64,000 nucleotides of DNA, from positions 4,679,001 through 4,743,000 of the forward strand of contig NZ_CP010777.1 in NCBI RefSeq assembly GCF_001078055.1, in the 5' to 3' direction. Made by a program: the position numbers and the translations under genes. A model generated the notes under the pieces. It had not been told where the DNA came from. It did no database searches and worked only from the letters and a program-made list of their open reading frames with translations. Positions 47,850 to 56,066 of this stretch are shown here, piece after piece. Position 1 is the first letter of the stretch, and each line of letters starts with the position of its first letter. The DNA comes from Rufibacter radiotolerans (GTDB taxonomy: Bacteria > Bacteroidota > Bacteroidia > Cytophagales > Hymenobacteraceae).

Positions 47850-48998
47850 TTACAACCGCGTCTGCATCAATATCCACCTATTAGGCACTTCGCCGTCGGC
47901 GGCGGTGAGGTAGTCCTGGTAGCTGCAGGGCACAATGAGGGGAGGGCGCTGGCCCGAAAGGTCGTCTACCTGCATCCACCATTTCTGGGTGTGGCGGTTT
48001 TTGTAGAAGAACATCTTGTTGGGGTTGTCATGGAAACCCACCGAGAACTTAAGGAAGTGGTTGCTGTGGAAATCAAGGGTGCCCTGGCGCTGGTAGAAAC
48101 CTTCTATGGTATACCAGATCATGGTGGCCAGCGTGGTGGCCGTGAGGGCACGGTGGTCCAGTTCGGGGCGGTAGCCGTAGAAACCGATGGAACTGAGCTG
48201 GTCGTTCTGGCCAGCGTACCAGCACAGTTGGCAGGCCTCTTCGCCGGTAAGCCCGAAGGGGTTGGCCTGGAGCTGGCCGGGGGCGTCCTGGTGCCGGATA
48301 GCCGAGACGTCAAAACTGATCAGATCGGCTTGCCGTAACACAGGTTCCATTTCCTGCATCTGCTGCCGTACCTGGCCAATGCGGAAAAGCTCAAAGTGGA
48401 GCTTTTCCAGCACGCCCAGCATAGAGGCATCGGTGAGGTAAGCTTGGTGGGCCAGGTGCGTAAAGCCTAACAGGTAATTGGGCTCATGCAACAAAATGCG
48501 TTGCAGGTGGTTCGCTTCGGGGAGGGCGTCATCTTCAATGGCCACGTCCAGCTGGCTGTCAATGAGGGTGAGGTTTACGCTTTTGGATAAATGCTCATAG
48601 CCCAGAAACTGCCCGTACGTAAGGTCATGCGACCCGCCCAGCAGAATAGGGAATTTACCGGAGTCCACTACCATCTCCACCACTTCCTTCAGGCGCAGGT
48701 AGGTGTCTTCCAGATGAATGCCCGGCAGCAGGTTGCCCAGGTCCATGACCAACCATTGCCCCGTGCCTTTAATCAGGCGGTACAGCTCTTTGCGTATGCG
48801 GTTAGGGCCTTCATAGGTCAGGTTGCTGGCATCAACGGTGCCGCGGTATTCCGGCAAGCCAATCAAAACCACCTCGGCAGACCGCCAGTCCGGGAACGAA
48901 TGGATGAACGGCGCCAGGTAGGCTCCCACCGTTTTGGGGTTGGTTACCTGCCCGAAAAGCTCTTCTGGAAGGGGCTCGAAAAAGATGGCTAAATTCAT
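47850..48998 (-). CDS. Arginase/formimidoylglutamase-fold protein
   Basis: From the ATG at 48998 (MNLAIFFEPLPEELFGQV) the protein has 382 residues. The ureohydrolase fold shows RIRKELYRLI, ILLGGSHDLTYGQFLGYEHL (GGDHS-type motif present as GGSHD), LIDSQLDV in place of DAHxD, and LISFDVSAIRHQDAPG in place of SxDxDxxDPxxxPG. The Asp positions of the second motif are kept but its His is Gln; the second Asp of the third motif is Ser. Metal binding may thus be altered. Bacteroidota homologues are labelled formimidoylglutamase (histidine breakdown). No hut genes are near. The catalytic role is uncertain. Confidence 0.8.
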   Translation of the reverse strand: MNLAIFFEPLPEELFGQVTNPKTVGAYLAPFIHSFPDWRSAEVVLIGLPEYRGTVDASNLTYEGPNRIRKELYRLIKGTGQWLVMDLGNLLPGIHLEDTYLRLKEVVEMVVDSGKFPILLGGSHDLTYGQFLGYEHLSKSVNLTLIDSQLDVAIEDDALPEANHLQRILLHEPNYLLGFTHLAHQAYLTDASMLGVLEKLHFELFRIGQVRQQMQEMEPVLRQADLISFDVSAIRHQDAPGQLQANPFGLTGEEACQLCWYAGQNDQLSSIGFYGYRPELDHRALTATTLATMIWYTIEGFYQRQGTLDFHSNHFLKFSVGFHDNPNKMFFYKNRHTQKWWMQVDDLSGQRPPLIVPCSYQDYLTAADGEVPNRWILMQTRL

Positions 48999-49148
48999 GT
49001 GGTGCGTAAGGCAAAAATCAAATTTAGGCAATTATTGGGCACCAGAAGATATGATTTTTAGCAATTATGAGGGGATAGGCCCCTTGGCTTAATTTTTTTT
49101 AACCGGATTTTGCTTTATCTTAACCGAACGAACTACACAGACAACACT

Positions 49149-50915
49149 ATGAAAGTGACACGCGTTTTTGACCTTCTTACGCAACAGGTGCAGGAATTTC
49201 CCCAACCCGATTGCCTGGCCGCCAAAATCAATGGAGAATGGGTGAAATATAGCACCCAGCAGGTAATTGACACGGCAAATACGCTAAGTCTGGCCTTGAT
49301 CAAATCTGGCATCAAAAAAGATGATAAGGTGGCGCTCATTTCCATGAACCGCCCGGAGTGGGTGTTCGCCGATTACGGTATCCAGCAGACCGGGGCGGTG
49401 AGCGTGCCCATGTACCCCACCATTACCGTGGAGGACTACCGCTTTATCTTACAAGACTCTGAGACCAAACTTATTCTGGTTTCCACCGAGGACCTCTACA
49501 ACAAAGTAAAAGAAGCCGCTGAAGGCCTGACCGGCATACAGGGTATTTACACCTTTGACCAGGTGCCCGGGGCCAAGCACTGGTCTGAGCTCCTGAAGTT
49601 GGCTGAGGGCGAAGACGCGGCAACCCTGGAGCCTTACAAGGCCGCCGTGACCCCGCAAGACCTTCTCTCCATTATCTATACCTCTGGTACCACCGGCGCG
49701 CCCAAGGGCGTGATGCTGTCGCACAACAACCTGGTGAGTAATTTCACGGCCGTGAAGCCGTTTGTGCCGGTAAGCGCGGAACACCGGGCATTGAGCTTCC
49801 TGCCGCTGTGCCACATCTATGAGCGCATGGTGTCTTGTATCTACCTGTCTGTGGGGGTATCGATTTACTTTGCCGAGAGCATTGACAAGGTAGGCGATAA
49901 CCTCAAGGAAGTGAAGCCGCACATTTTTGTGACCGTGCCGCGCCTGCTGGAGAAAGTCTACGACAAGATTGTGGCCAAAGGCTCTGAGTTGACCGGTATC
50001 AAAAAAGGACTGTTCTTCTGGGCATTGAACCTGGGGCAGAAATATGATACCCGCAAATCGCCGGGCGCGTTCTATGACATGCAGTTGAAGCTGGCCCGCA
50101 AGCTTATCTTCTCCAAATGGAAAGATGCGTTGGGCGGTAACATCAAAGTGATTGTGTCTGGCGGGGCTGCCCTGCAACCGCGTCTGGCCCGGGTTTTCTG
50201 GGGAGCCGACATCCGGATTATGGAAGGCTACGGCCTAACAGAAACCTCGCCGGTAATTGCCGTGAACCGCTATGAGCCCGAAGACAATGCCATTGGAACC
50301 GTAGGCCCCGTGATAGACGGCGTGGAAGTGAAGATTGCCGCAGACGGCGAGATCCTTACCCGCAGCCCAAGCGTGATGGTAGGTTACTACAAACACCCCG
50401 AACTCACCGCTGAGGTCATTGACCCGGACGGCTGGTTCCACACCGGGGACATTGGCGAACTGGTAGAAGGCCGCTTCCTGAAGATCACCGACCGCAAAAA
50501 GGAGATGTTTAAGACTTCCGGCGGTAAGTACGTGGCCCCGCAGCTCATTGAAAACAAACTCAAAGAGTCGCTGGTGATTGAGCAGGTGATGGTCGTAGGT
50601 GAAGGCGAGAAATTCCCGGGTGCCCTCATTGTGCCGGCCTTTGAGGGCCTGCAGGAATGGTGCAAGATTCACCACATTCCCTACACCACCAATGAGGAAA
50701 TGATCCAAAAGCCCGAGGTGCTGGAGAAGTTCCAGAAGGAGATAGACAAAGCCAATGAAACCCTGGCCCAGTATGAGCGCATTAAGAAGTTTGTGGTGCT
50801 GCCCAAGGCCTGGAGCATTGAAAGCGGCGAAATGACCCCTAAGCTCAGCATCAAGCGCAAGGTGATCACTGCCAACAACAAAGACCTGATAGAGGGTCTG
50901 TACCGCACCGCCTAG
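49149..50915 (+). CDS. Long-chain fatty acid--CoA ligase
   Basis: From the ATG at 49149 (MKVTRVFDLLTQQVQEFPQP) the protein has 588 residues. It activates fatty acids to acyl-CoA via an acyl-adenylate. The ANL superfamily motifs are intact: P-loop IIYTSGTTGAPKGVMLSHNN, VIVSGGAALQPRLARVFWGA, EGYGLTETSPVIAVN, HTGDIGELVEGRFLKITDRKKE, and a C-terminal lysine region (SGEMTPKLSIKRKVI). The long form (AMP-forming, bacterial FACL/FadD15-like) fits. A TATCTTAA box at 49116-49123 may be its -7 element. It has its own terminator and lies 450 bases upstream of the MarR gene, and probably feeds the beta-oxidation genes that follow. Confidence 0.95.
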   Translation: MKVTRVFDLLTQQVQEFPQPDCLAAKINGEWVKYSTQQVIDTANTLSLALIKSGIKKDDKVALISMNRPEWVFADYGIQQTGAVSVPMYPTITVEDYRFILQDSETKLILVSTEDLYNKVKEAAEGLTGIQGIYTFDQVPGAKHWSELLKLAEGEDAATLEPYKAAVTPQDLLSIIYTSGTTGAPKGVMLSHNNLVSNFTAVKPFVPVSAEHRALSFLPLCHIYERMVSCIYLSVGVSIYFAESIDKVGDNLKEVKPHIFVTVPRLLEKVYDKIVAKGSELTGIKKGLFFWALNLGQKYDTRKSPGAFYDMQLKLARKLIFSKWKDALGGNIKVIVSGGAALQPRLARVFWGADIRIMEGYGLTETSPVIAVNRYEPEDNAIGTVGPVIDGVEVKIAADGEILTRSPSVMVGYYKHPELTAEVIDPDGWFHTGDIGELVEGRFLKITDRKKEMFKTSGGKYVAPQLIENKLKESLVIEQVMVVGEGEKFPGALIVPAFEGLQEWCKIHHIPYTTNEEMIQKPEVLEKFQKEIDKANETLAQYERIKKFVVLPKAWSIESGEMTPKLSIKRKVITANNKDLIEGLYRTA

Positions 50916-50924
50916 AATAGGATG

Positions 50925-50966
50925 AAACAGAAGAGGAGACGCAGGAAAGCGTCTCCTCTTCTGTTT
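50925..50966 (+). terminator. Terminator of the fatty acid--CoA ligase gene
   Basis: The 18-bp perfect stem AAACAGAAGAGGAGACGC / GCGTCTCCTCTTCTGTTT has a 6-base loop, followed by TTAG. Confidence 0.88.
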
Positions 50967-51125
50967 TTAGGGCTCTCCAACTTTAAGGTACAGTTTTAAA
51001 TCAGGCCTAAGGCCGATACTAGGAAAATGGTCAGAGTAATGAATAGGACTCACCGGCGCTTGTTTTTTCTGTCACCCTGTTTTGGCGGAAAGGTTTTGCG
51101 CAGCAGGCGTAGCGGCTTACTAGAG

Positions 51126-51173
51126 AAAACCGTTTTGAGGCCGTTTTCCGGAAAATAGGCTTAAAACGGTTTT
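51126..51173. repeat. Dispersed palindrome, copy 25
   Basis: The outer arms AAAACCGTTTT / AAAACGGTTTT pair perfectly; inner GAGGCCGTTTTC and GAAAATAGGCTT have one or two mismatches. It is far from the MarR gene start, between two same-strand genes. Confidence 0.8.
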
Positions 51174-51332
51174 TCGCTTTTGGCAGTACGTACTACAGCG
51201 GCTGGATTGGATATTATAGGAAGCTTCGCAAAATAACCTGTCTCCCTTTCCCAAAAACGCAAGGCAGGGCCCTTCTTTGAGGGAAAGAATAAAAAATCTC
51301 AAATAATAGTATGCAAGCATAACATATTTTTC

Positions 51333-51340
51333 TAAATTTG
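51333..51340 (+). promoter_or_regulatory. -7 box of the MarR-family gene
   Basis: TAAATTTG fits TAnnTTTG exactly. The predicted leader to ATG 51364 is about 15-20 bases. Confidence 0.6.
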
Positions 51341-51363
51341 GTAAGAGACACCTATACCAACCC

Positions 51364-51822
51364 ATGAAAGCAGAGGAAACCGTTGACTTTAACATTAAGG
51401 TGTGTTGGCATGCCATAGCGCGTATGTATAATACCCAGGCCGCCAAAAATGACATTACCACTTCCATTGGGTTTGTGCTCCTGAACATTGACCGCGAGAA
51501 AGGTACCCCGGCCACTAAAATTGCCCCTTTGCTGGGCTTGGAGGCCCGAAGCCTTACCCGCATTCTCAAGAGCATGGAAGAGAAAGGCCTTATTTATAAG
51601 GTAGCTGATGCCCAGGACAAACGGTCGGTGCGCATCCATCTCACCGACCTGGGTCTGGAAAAACGGGAGGTAAGCCGCATTACCGTAAAGCAGTTCAACC
51701 AGAAGGTGCGGGAGGTGATCCCGGAGAAACAGCTGGACGTGTTCTTCAAGGTGATTGGCCAGATCAACCACCTGATTGAGGCCAAGGAAGTGTTTGCCGA
51801 AGAAGGCAAGCCAGCTAAATAA
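51364..51822 (+). CDS. MarR family transcriptional regulator
   Basis: The protein has 152 residues. The winged helix-turn-helix includes GTPATKIAPLLGLEARSLTR, then ILKSMEEKGLIYKVADAQDK and RSVRIHLTDLGLEKREVSRI, the usual MarR wing. The flanking helices are for dimerisation. It directly precedes the FadB-like gene by 109 bases, so it is a good candidate repressor of the beta-oxidation genes, perhaps released by acyl-CoA (inference). A 19-bp palindrome upstream of the FadB-like gene may be its operator, but MarR sites and this palindrome have not been matched experimentally. Confidence 0.9.
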   Translation: MKAEETVDFNIKVCWHAIARMYNTQAAKNDITTSIGFVLLNIDREKGTPATKIAPLLGLEARSLTRILKSMEEKGLIYKVADAQDKRSVRIHLTDLGLEKREVSRITVKQFNQKVREVIPEKQLDVFFKVIGQINHLIEAKEVFAEEGKPAK

Positions 51823-51823
51823 T

Positions 51824-51866
51824 ACCTGTTTTACGCCTGTTTTCCTGGAAACTGCCCTAAAACGGA
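51824..51866. repeat. Dispersed palindrome, copy 26
   Basis: The left arm CCTGTTTTACGCCTGTTTTCC faces GGAAACTGCCCTAAAACGG, with several core mismatches. It starts right after the MarR gene stop. Confidence 0.65.
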
Positions 51867-51887
51867 AAGTGCTAAAGAGAAAAAATC

Positions 51888-51906
51888 GTGCGTACCTGGT
51901 ACGCAC
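51888..51906. promoter_or_regulatory. 19-bp palindrome upstream of the FadB-like gene (candidate operator)
   Basis: GTGCGTACC, T, GGTACGCAC is a perfect 9-bp inverted repeat with a one-base centre, 25 bases before the ATG at 51932. Its length and symmetry suit a dimeric repressor. Confidence 0.5.
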
Positions 51907-51931
51907 ATCTTGATACATAAAAAGAGTAATT

Positions 51932-54334
51932 ATGAAGAGAATCATTAAGAAAGTGGCGGTGCTGGGCTCGGGCATAATGGGTTCGCGCATTGCCTGCCAC
52001 TTTGCCAATATTGGCGTGCAGGTGCTGTTGCTGGACATGGTGCCCCGCGAGCTGCTCCCCGAGGAAGAAGCCAAAGGCCTCACCCTGGAAAGTAAGCCCG
52101 TGCGTAACCGCATTGTGAACACCGCCCTGCAAACGGCCGTTACCTCCAACCCGGCCCCACTCTACAAAAAAGAAGACGTACGGTTAATCCAGACGGGTAA
52201 CTTTGATGATGACCTCAAAGACATTGCCGGTTGTGACTGGACCATTGAGGTGGTAGTAGAAAACCTCAAGATCAAGCAATCTGTGTTTGAGCGCGTGGAG
52301 CAGTTCCGCAAGCCGGGCACTTTGATCACCTCCAATACCTCGGGCATTCCCATTCACCTTATGTTGGAAGGACGCTCAGATGATTTCAAAAAGCATTTCT
52401 GCGGTACCCACTTTTTCAACCCGCCGCGGTACCTCAAGCTGTTGGAGATCATCCCCACCCCAGAAACTGATCCTGAGGTAACCCAATTCCTGCTTAAGTA
52501 CGGCGACCTGTTTCTGGGTAAGACCACCGTGCTGGCCAAAGACACGCCGGCCTTCATTGCCAACCGTGTGGGTATCTACGGCATCATGCAGGTGCTGCAC
52601 GTCATGGAGAAACTAGGCTTGAACGTGGACGAGGTAGACCGCCTCACCGGACCGGTAGTGGGCCGCCCCAAGTCAGCCACATTTAGAACCTCAGATGTGG
52701 TAGGTCTGGATACCCTGGCCAAAGTAGCGCAGGGCTTGTACCAGACCGGCGAAGCCGATGAAAGACGCGAGCTGTTCCAGTTGCCGGGCTACATTGAGCA
52801 AATGCTGGAGAAGAAATGGCTGGGTGATAAAACCAGGCAGGGCTTCTACAAGAAAACCAAAAACGCCGAGGGCGCCACCGAGATCCTGACCCTGGACCTG
52901 AAAACCATGGAATACGGACCTAAGCAAAAGGTGCGGTTCCAGAGTATGGAAATGCTCAAGCCCATTGATGACCTGCGCAAGCGCCTGAAGGTGTTCAGCC
53001 AGGCGCAGGACAAAGCCGGTGAGTTCTTCCGGGAGACTTCCTTTGGGCTGTTCCAGTACGTGACCAACCGCATTCCGGAGATCTCAGATGAGTTGTACCG
53101 CATAGATGACGCCATGCGCGCCGGCTTTGGCTGGGAACTGGGTCCGTTTGAGACCTGGGACGCTTTTGGCGTACGCGAAACCGTGAGCGCCATGGAAGCC
53201 GCCGGCTACAAACCCGCCGACTGGGTATATGAAATGCTGGAGGCAGGGCACGAGACCTTCTACCGCAGCCAGAACAACCAGCGCCAGTACTATGACCTCA
53301 TCACCAAAGACTACCGCCAGATTCCGGGCACCGAGAACTTTGTGCTCCTGGATGTGTTGCGCGGGACCAACGTGGTCTGGAAGAACGCCGGCTGCTCTAT
53401 CATTGATCTCGGTGACGGCATCCTGAACGTGGAGTTCCACTCCAAGATGAACGCCATTGGCAGTGAGATCATCCAGGGCCTGAACAAAGGCATTGACCTG
53501 GCGGAGCAGAATTTCCGGGGTGTGGTAGTAGGCAACGAAGCCGCCAATTTCTCGGCGGGAGCCAACTTAGGGTTGGTGTTCATGTATGCCCTGGACCAGG
53601 AGTATGATGAGCTCAACCTCATGATCAAGCAATTCCAGAACACCATGATGCGCATGCGCTACTCGGCCATCCCGGTAGTGGCCGCCCCGCATGGCTTGAC
53701 CCTGGGCGGGGGTTGCGAACTCTGCCTGCACGCAGACCGCGTACAGGCGGCCGCCGAAACCTACATTGGCTTGGTGGAATTTGGCGTAGGCCTGATCCCG
53801 GGCGGCGGAGGTACCAAGGAAATGACCTTGCGCACCTCGGCGGCCTATGAAGAAGGCGACACCGAGTACAATGCTTTGCGCAACGTGTTCCTGACCATTG
53901 GTACGGCCAAAGTCTCTACCTCGGCCGCAGAGGCCTACGCCCTGGGCTTCATGCGCCACGGCGATGGCATCACGCTCAACAACAACCGCCAACTGGCAGA
54001 GGCCAAGGCCGAAGCCATTCTCTTAGCTGAGGCGGGTTACACAAGACCCATTCCCAAGACCAACATCAAGGTACAAGGCAAAGGCGGGTTAGGCATGTTC
54101 ATTACCGGCGCCCACGCCATGCACGCCGCCGGGTTTATCTCTGAGCATGACCGCAAGATCTCTGAGAAACTGGCCTACGTGATGTGCGGCGGTGACTTGT
54201 CTATGCCATCTGAAGTGTCTGAGCAATACCTGCTGGATCTGGAGCGCGAAGCCTTCCTGAGCCTCTGCGGGGAACGCAAGACCCTGGAGCGCATCAAGAG
54301 CATCTTAACCACCGGTAATCCGCTAAGGAATTAG
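51932..54334 (+). CDS. 3-hydroxyacyl-CoA dehydrogenase / enoyl-CoA hydratase
   Basis: The protein has 800 residues and joins two beta-oxidation activities. The order is dehydrogenase first (NAD-binding VAVLGSGIMGSRIACHFANI at the N-terminus, HFFNPPRYLKLLEIIPTPET, with catalytic His in HFFNP), then a C-terminal crotonase domain (about residues 490-800; EAANFSAGANLGLVFMYALD, GLTLGGGCELCLHADRVQAA, EFGVGLIPGGGGTKEM). This order is the reverse of E. coli FadB and matches the bacterial FadN/FadJ-type 3HCDH-ECH forms. It hydrates enoyl-CoA and oxidises 3-hydroxyacyl-CoA. It is followed by the thiolase gene 85 bases downstream. Confidence 0.94.
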   Translation: MKRIIKKVAVLGSGIMGSRIACHFANIGVQVLLLDMVPRELLPEEEAKGLTLESKPVRNRIVNTALQTAVTSNPAPLYKKEDVRLIQTGNFDDDLKDIAGCDWTIEVVVENLKIKQSVFERVEQFRKPGTLITSNTSGIPIHLMLEGRSDDFKKHFCGTHFFNPPRYLKLLEIIPTPETDPEVTQFLLKYGDLFLGKTTVLAKDTPAFIANRVGIYGIMQVLHVMEKLGLNVDEVDRLTGPVVGRPKSATFRTSDVVGLDTLAKVAQGLYQTGEADERRELFQLPGYIEQMLEKKWLGDKTRQGFYKKTKNAEGATEILTLDLKTMEYGPKQKVRFQSMEMLKPIDDLRKRLKVFSQAQDKAGEFFRETSFGLFQYVTNRIPEISDELYRIDDAMRAGFGWELGPFETWDAFGVRETVSAMEAAGYKPADWVYEMLEAGHETFYRSQNNQRQYYDLITKDYRQIPGTENFVLLDVLRGTNVVWKNAGCSIIDLGDGILNVEFHSKMNAIGSEIIQGLNKGIDLAEQNFRGVVVGNEAANFSAGANLGLVFMYALDQEYDELNLMIKQFQNTMMRMRYSAIPVVAAPHGLTLGGGCELCLHADRVQAAAETYIGLVEFGVGLIPGGGGTKEMTLRTSAAYEEGDTEYNALRNVFLTIGTAKVSTSAAEAYALGFMRHGDGITLNNNRQLAEAKAEAILLAEAGYTRPIPKTNIKVQGKGGLGMFITGAHAMHAAGFISEHDRKISEKLAYVMCGGDLSMPSEVSEQYLLDLEREAFLSLCGERKTLERIKSILTTGNPLRN

Positions 54335-54370
54335 ACGTAAATAATTATTGTTCAGGAAGATAAGAGGGGA

Positions 54371-54412
54371 TGTGTTTTAAGCCTCTTTTCCCTGAAACAC
54401 CTCAAAAACAGA
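54371..54412. repeat. Dispersed palindrome, copy 27 (decayed)
   Basis: The left arm TGTGTTTTAAGCCTCTTTTCC faces TGAAACACCTCAAAAACAG; the outer pairs hold and the core is loose. It lies between the FadB-like and thiolase genes, inside the operon. Confidence 0.6.
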
Positions 54413-54419
54413 AAAGAAA

Positions 54420-55598
54420 ATGCAAACTGCCTATATAGTTGCCGGATTCAGAACAGCCGTGGGGAAAGCGCCCCGTGGGGTCTTCCGTTTTACCCGGCCC
54501 GATGACCTGGCCGCCGATGTGATCAAGCATTTGCTTGCCTCGGTGCCGCAACTGGACCCCGCCCGCGTAGATGACCTGTTGGTGGGTAACGCGGTGCCTG
54601 AGGCCGAGCAAGGCCTGCAGATGGGCCGCATGATTTCCCTGCTGGCCCTGCCTATTAACGTGCCCGGCGCCATTATGAACCGCTACTGCGGCTCCGGTAT
54701 TGAGACCATCGCTACCGCCGCCTTTAAGATTCAGGCCGGCATGGCCGATTGTATCATCGCCGGAGGCACCGAGTCTATGAGCATGGTGCCGGTAGTTGGC
54801 TGGAAAACCGCCCCTAACTACAAAATAGCCAAGGAGCACCCAGAATACTACCTGAGCATGGGCCTGACCGCCGAAGCCGTGGCCAATGACTTTAAAGTAA
54901 GCCGCGAAGACCAGGATGCCTTTGCCTTCGCCTCGCACCAGAAAGCCATCAGGGCCATTGAAGAAGGCCGGTTCAAGGACCAGATTGTGCCCATTAACGT
55001 GGAGGAAACCTACCTGGACGAGAACGGCAAAAAGAAAACCCGCTCATACGTGGTAGACACCGATGAAGGCCCCCGCGCCGACACCTCTCTGGAGAAACTG
55101 GCTAAACTTCGGCCGGTATTTGCCGCCAACGGAAGCGTGACCGCCGGTAACTCGTCCCAGACCTCAGACGGGGCTGCCTTTACCATTGTCATGAGCGAGC
55201 GCATGGTGAAAGAACTGAACCTGGAGCCTATCGCCCGCCTGGTGTCTTACGCCACCGAAGGCATTGACCCGCGCATTATGGGCATGGGACCCATTAAAGC
55301 CATTCCGAAGGCCTTGAAAAATGCCGGCATGAGTCTGCAAGACATTGACCTTTTTGAATTGAACGAAGCCTTCGCCTCCCAATCCATTGCCGTGCAGCGC
55401 GAACTAGGCATTGACCCGGAGAAACTGAACCCTAATGGCGGCGCCATCGCTTTAGGCCACCCACTGGGCTGCTCCGGCGCCAAACTCAGCGTGCAACTTT
55501 TTAGCGAACTCCGCCGCCAGAACAAGAAGTTTGGTATGGTGACCGCCTGCGTAGGCGGCGGCCAGGGTGTGGCAGGTATTTATGAACTGTTGCGCTAG
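54420..55598 (+). CDS. Acetyl-CoA C-acyltransferase (thiolase)
   Basis: The protein has 392 residues. It cleaves 3-oxoacyl-CoA with CoA, the last step of the beta-oxidation cycle. Thiolase motifs are intact: catalytic Cys in INVPGAIMNRYCGSGIETIA (near residue 90), the substrate loop GGTESMSMVPVVG, NEAFASQSIAVQRELGI, and NPNGGAIALGHPLGCSGAKL with the His and the later Cys in GMVTACVGGGQG. It is the partner of the FadB-like protein just upstream. Both sit in one operon under the MarR gene. A small GC hairpin (AGGCGC TTTC GCGCCT) follows the stop. Confidence 0.96.
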   Translation: MQTAYIVAGFRTAVGKAPRGVFRFTRPDDLAADVIKHLLASVPQLDPARVDDLLVGNAVPEAEQGLQMGRMISLLALPINVPGAIMNRYCGSGIETIATAAFKIQAGMADCIIAGGTESMSMVPVVGWKTAPNYKIAKEHPEYYLSMGLTAEAVANDFKVSREDQDAFAFASHQKAIRAIEEGRFKDQIVPINVEETYLDENGKKKTRSYVVDTDEGPRADTSLEKLAKLRPVFAANGSVTAGNSSQTSDGAAFTIVMSERMVKELNLEPIARLVSYATEGIDPRIMGMGPIKAIPKALKNAGMSLQDIDLFELNEAFASQSIAVQRELGIDPEKLNPNGGAIALGHPLGCSGAKLSVQLFSELRRQNKKFGMVTACVGGGQGVAGIYELLR

Positions 55599-55612
55599 GC
55601 GCTTTCGCGCCT

Positions 55613-55643
55613 GACACAAGATGTAAGACATAAGACGCAAGAC
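55613..55643. repeat. 7-bp unit array, left (GAYRYAA type)
   Basis: The contiguous units are GACACAA, GATGTAA, GACATAA, GACGCAA and GAC. It lies 14 bases after the thiolase stop and 5 bases before the four-helix-bundle gene start. Confidence 0.85.
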
Positions 55644-55648
55644 TCTTC

Positions 55649-56011
55649 ATGCATAATTTTAAAGAGCTTAAGATTTGGCAGGAGGCAATGAAGTTGGCCA
55701 AGCAGGTATATGAGGTGTCAGCTACCTTTCCAGCCAATGAAAGATATGGTCTTACATCACAAATTAATAGGGCCGCTGTTTCTGTTCCCTCAAATATTTC
55801 GGAAGGAGCAGGGAGAGGCAGTAATAAAGAATTTATTCAGTTCCTAAATATTGCAAGAGGCTCAGCCTTTGAAATAGAAACACAATTGCTACTTGCCCAA
55901 AGCCTTGGCTTTGTAAGTGAAGAACAATTACAGCCATTGCTTCAGCAAGTAAGCATGGTGCAACGAATGATAAATAGGTTTAAAGACAAATTGCTCAGTG
56001 ATTTAAAATAG
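55649..56011 (+). CDS. Four-helix-bundle protein (S23 / bAvd-like)
   Basis: The protein has 120 residues and the S23-type helical bundle: MHNFKELKIWQEAMKLAKQV, YEVSATFPANERYGLTSQIN, RAAVSVPSNISEGAGRGSNK, EFIQFLNIARGSAFEIETQL, and a last helix to the end. RAAVSVPSNISEGAGRGS is the recognisable signature. The family includes proteins from 23S rRNA intervening sequences and the Avd protein that helps reverse transcriptase in diversity-generating retroelements; some bind nucleic acid. No RT is near. The gene interrupts a beta-oxidation operon and has 7-bp arrays on both sides, in inverse orientation. It is more AT-rich than its neighbours, which suggests insertion. Confidence 0.92.
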   Translation: MHNFKELKIWQEAMKLAKQVYEVSATFPANERYGLTSQINRAAVSVPSNISEGAGRGSNKEFIQFLNIARGSAFEIETQLLLAQSLGFVSEEQLQPLLQQVSMVQRMINRFKDKLLSDLK

Positions 56012-56043
56012 AGTCCTGAGTCTTATGTCCTGTGTCTTATGTC
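56011..56043. repeat. 7-bp unit array, right (inverted)
   Basis: On the reverse strand the units are GACATAA, GACACAG, GACATAA, GACTCAG and GACTC. It begins at the last base of the four-helix-bundle gene's stop codon and runs opposite to the left array at 55613-55643. Confidence 0.85.
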
Positions 56044-56066
56044 TAAACAGATAAAATAGTAGCAAA

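Larger units (their letters stand above)
50916..51363. other. Gap before the MarR gene
   Basis: It holds the ligase gene's terminator (50925-50966), a dispersed palindrome (51126-51173), a small palindrome AGTACGTACT (51185-51194), and the MarR gene's -7 box (51333-51340). No other gene is seen. Confidence 0.6.

Noticed and set aside
55613..55643. CRISPR array or microsatellite by slippage
   Set aside because: The units are 7 bp without spacers, so it is not CRISPR. The units differ by transitions, and an inverse partner array is present, which simple slippage does not give.
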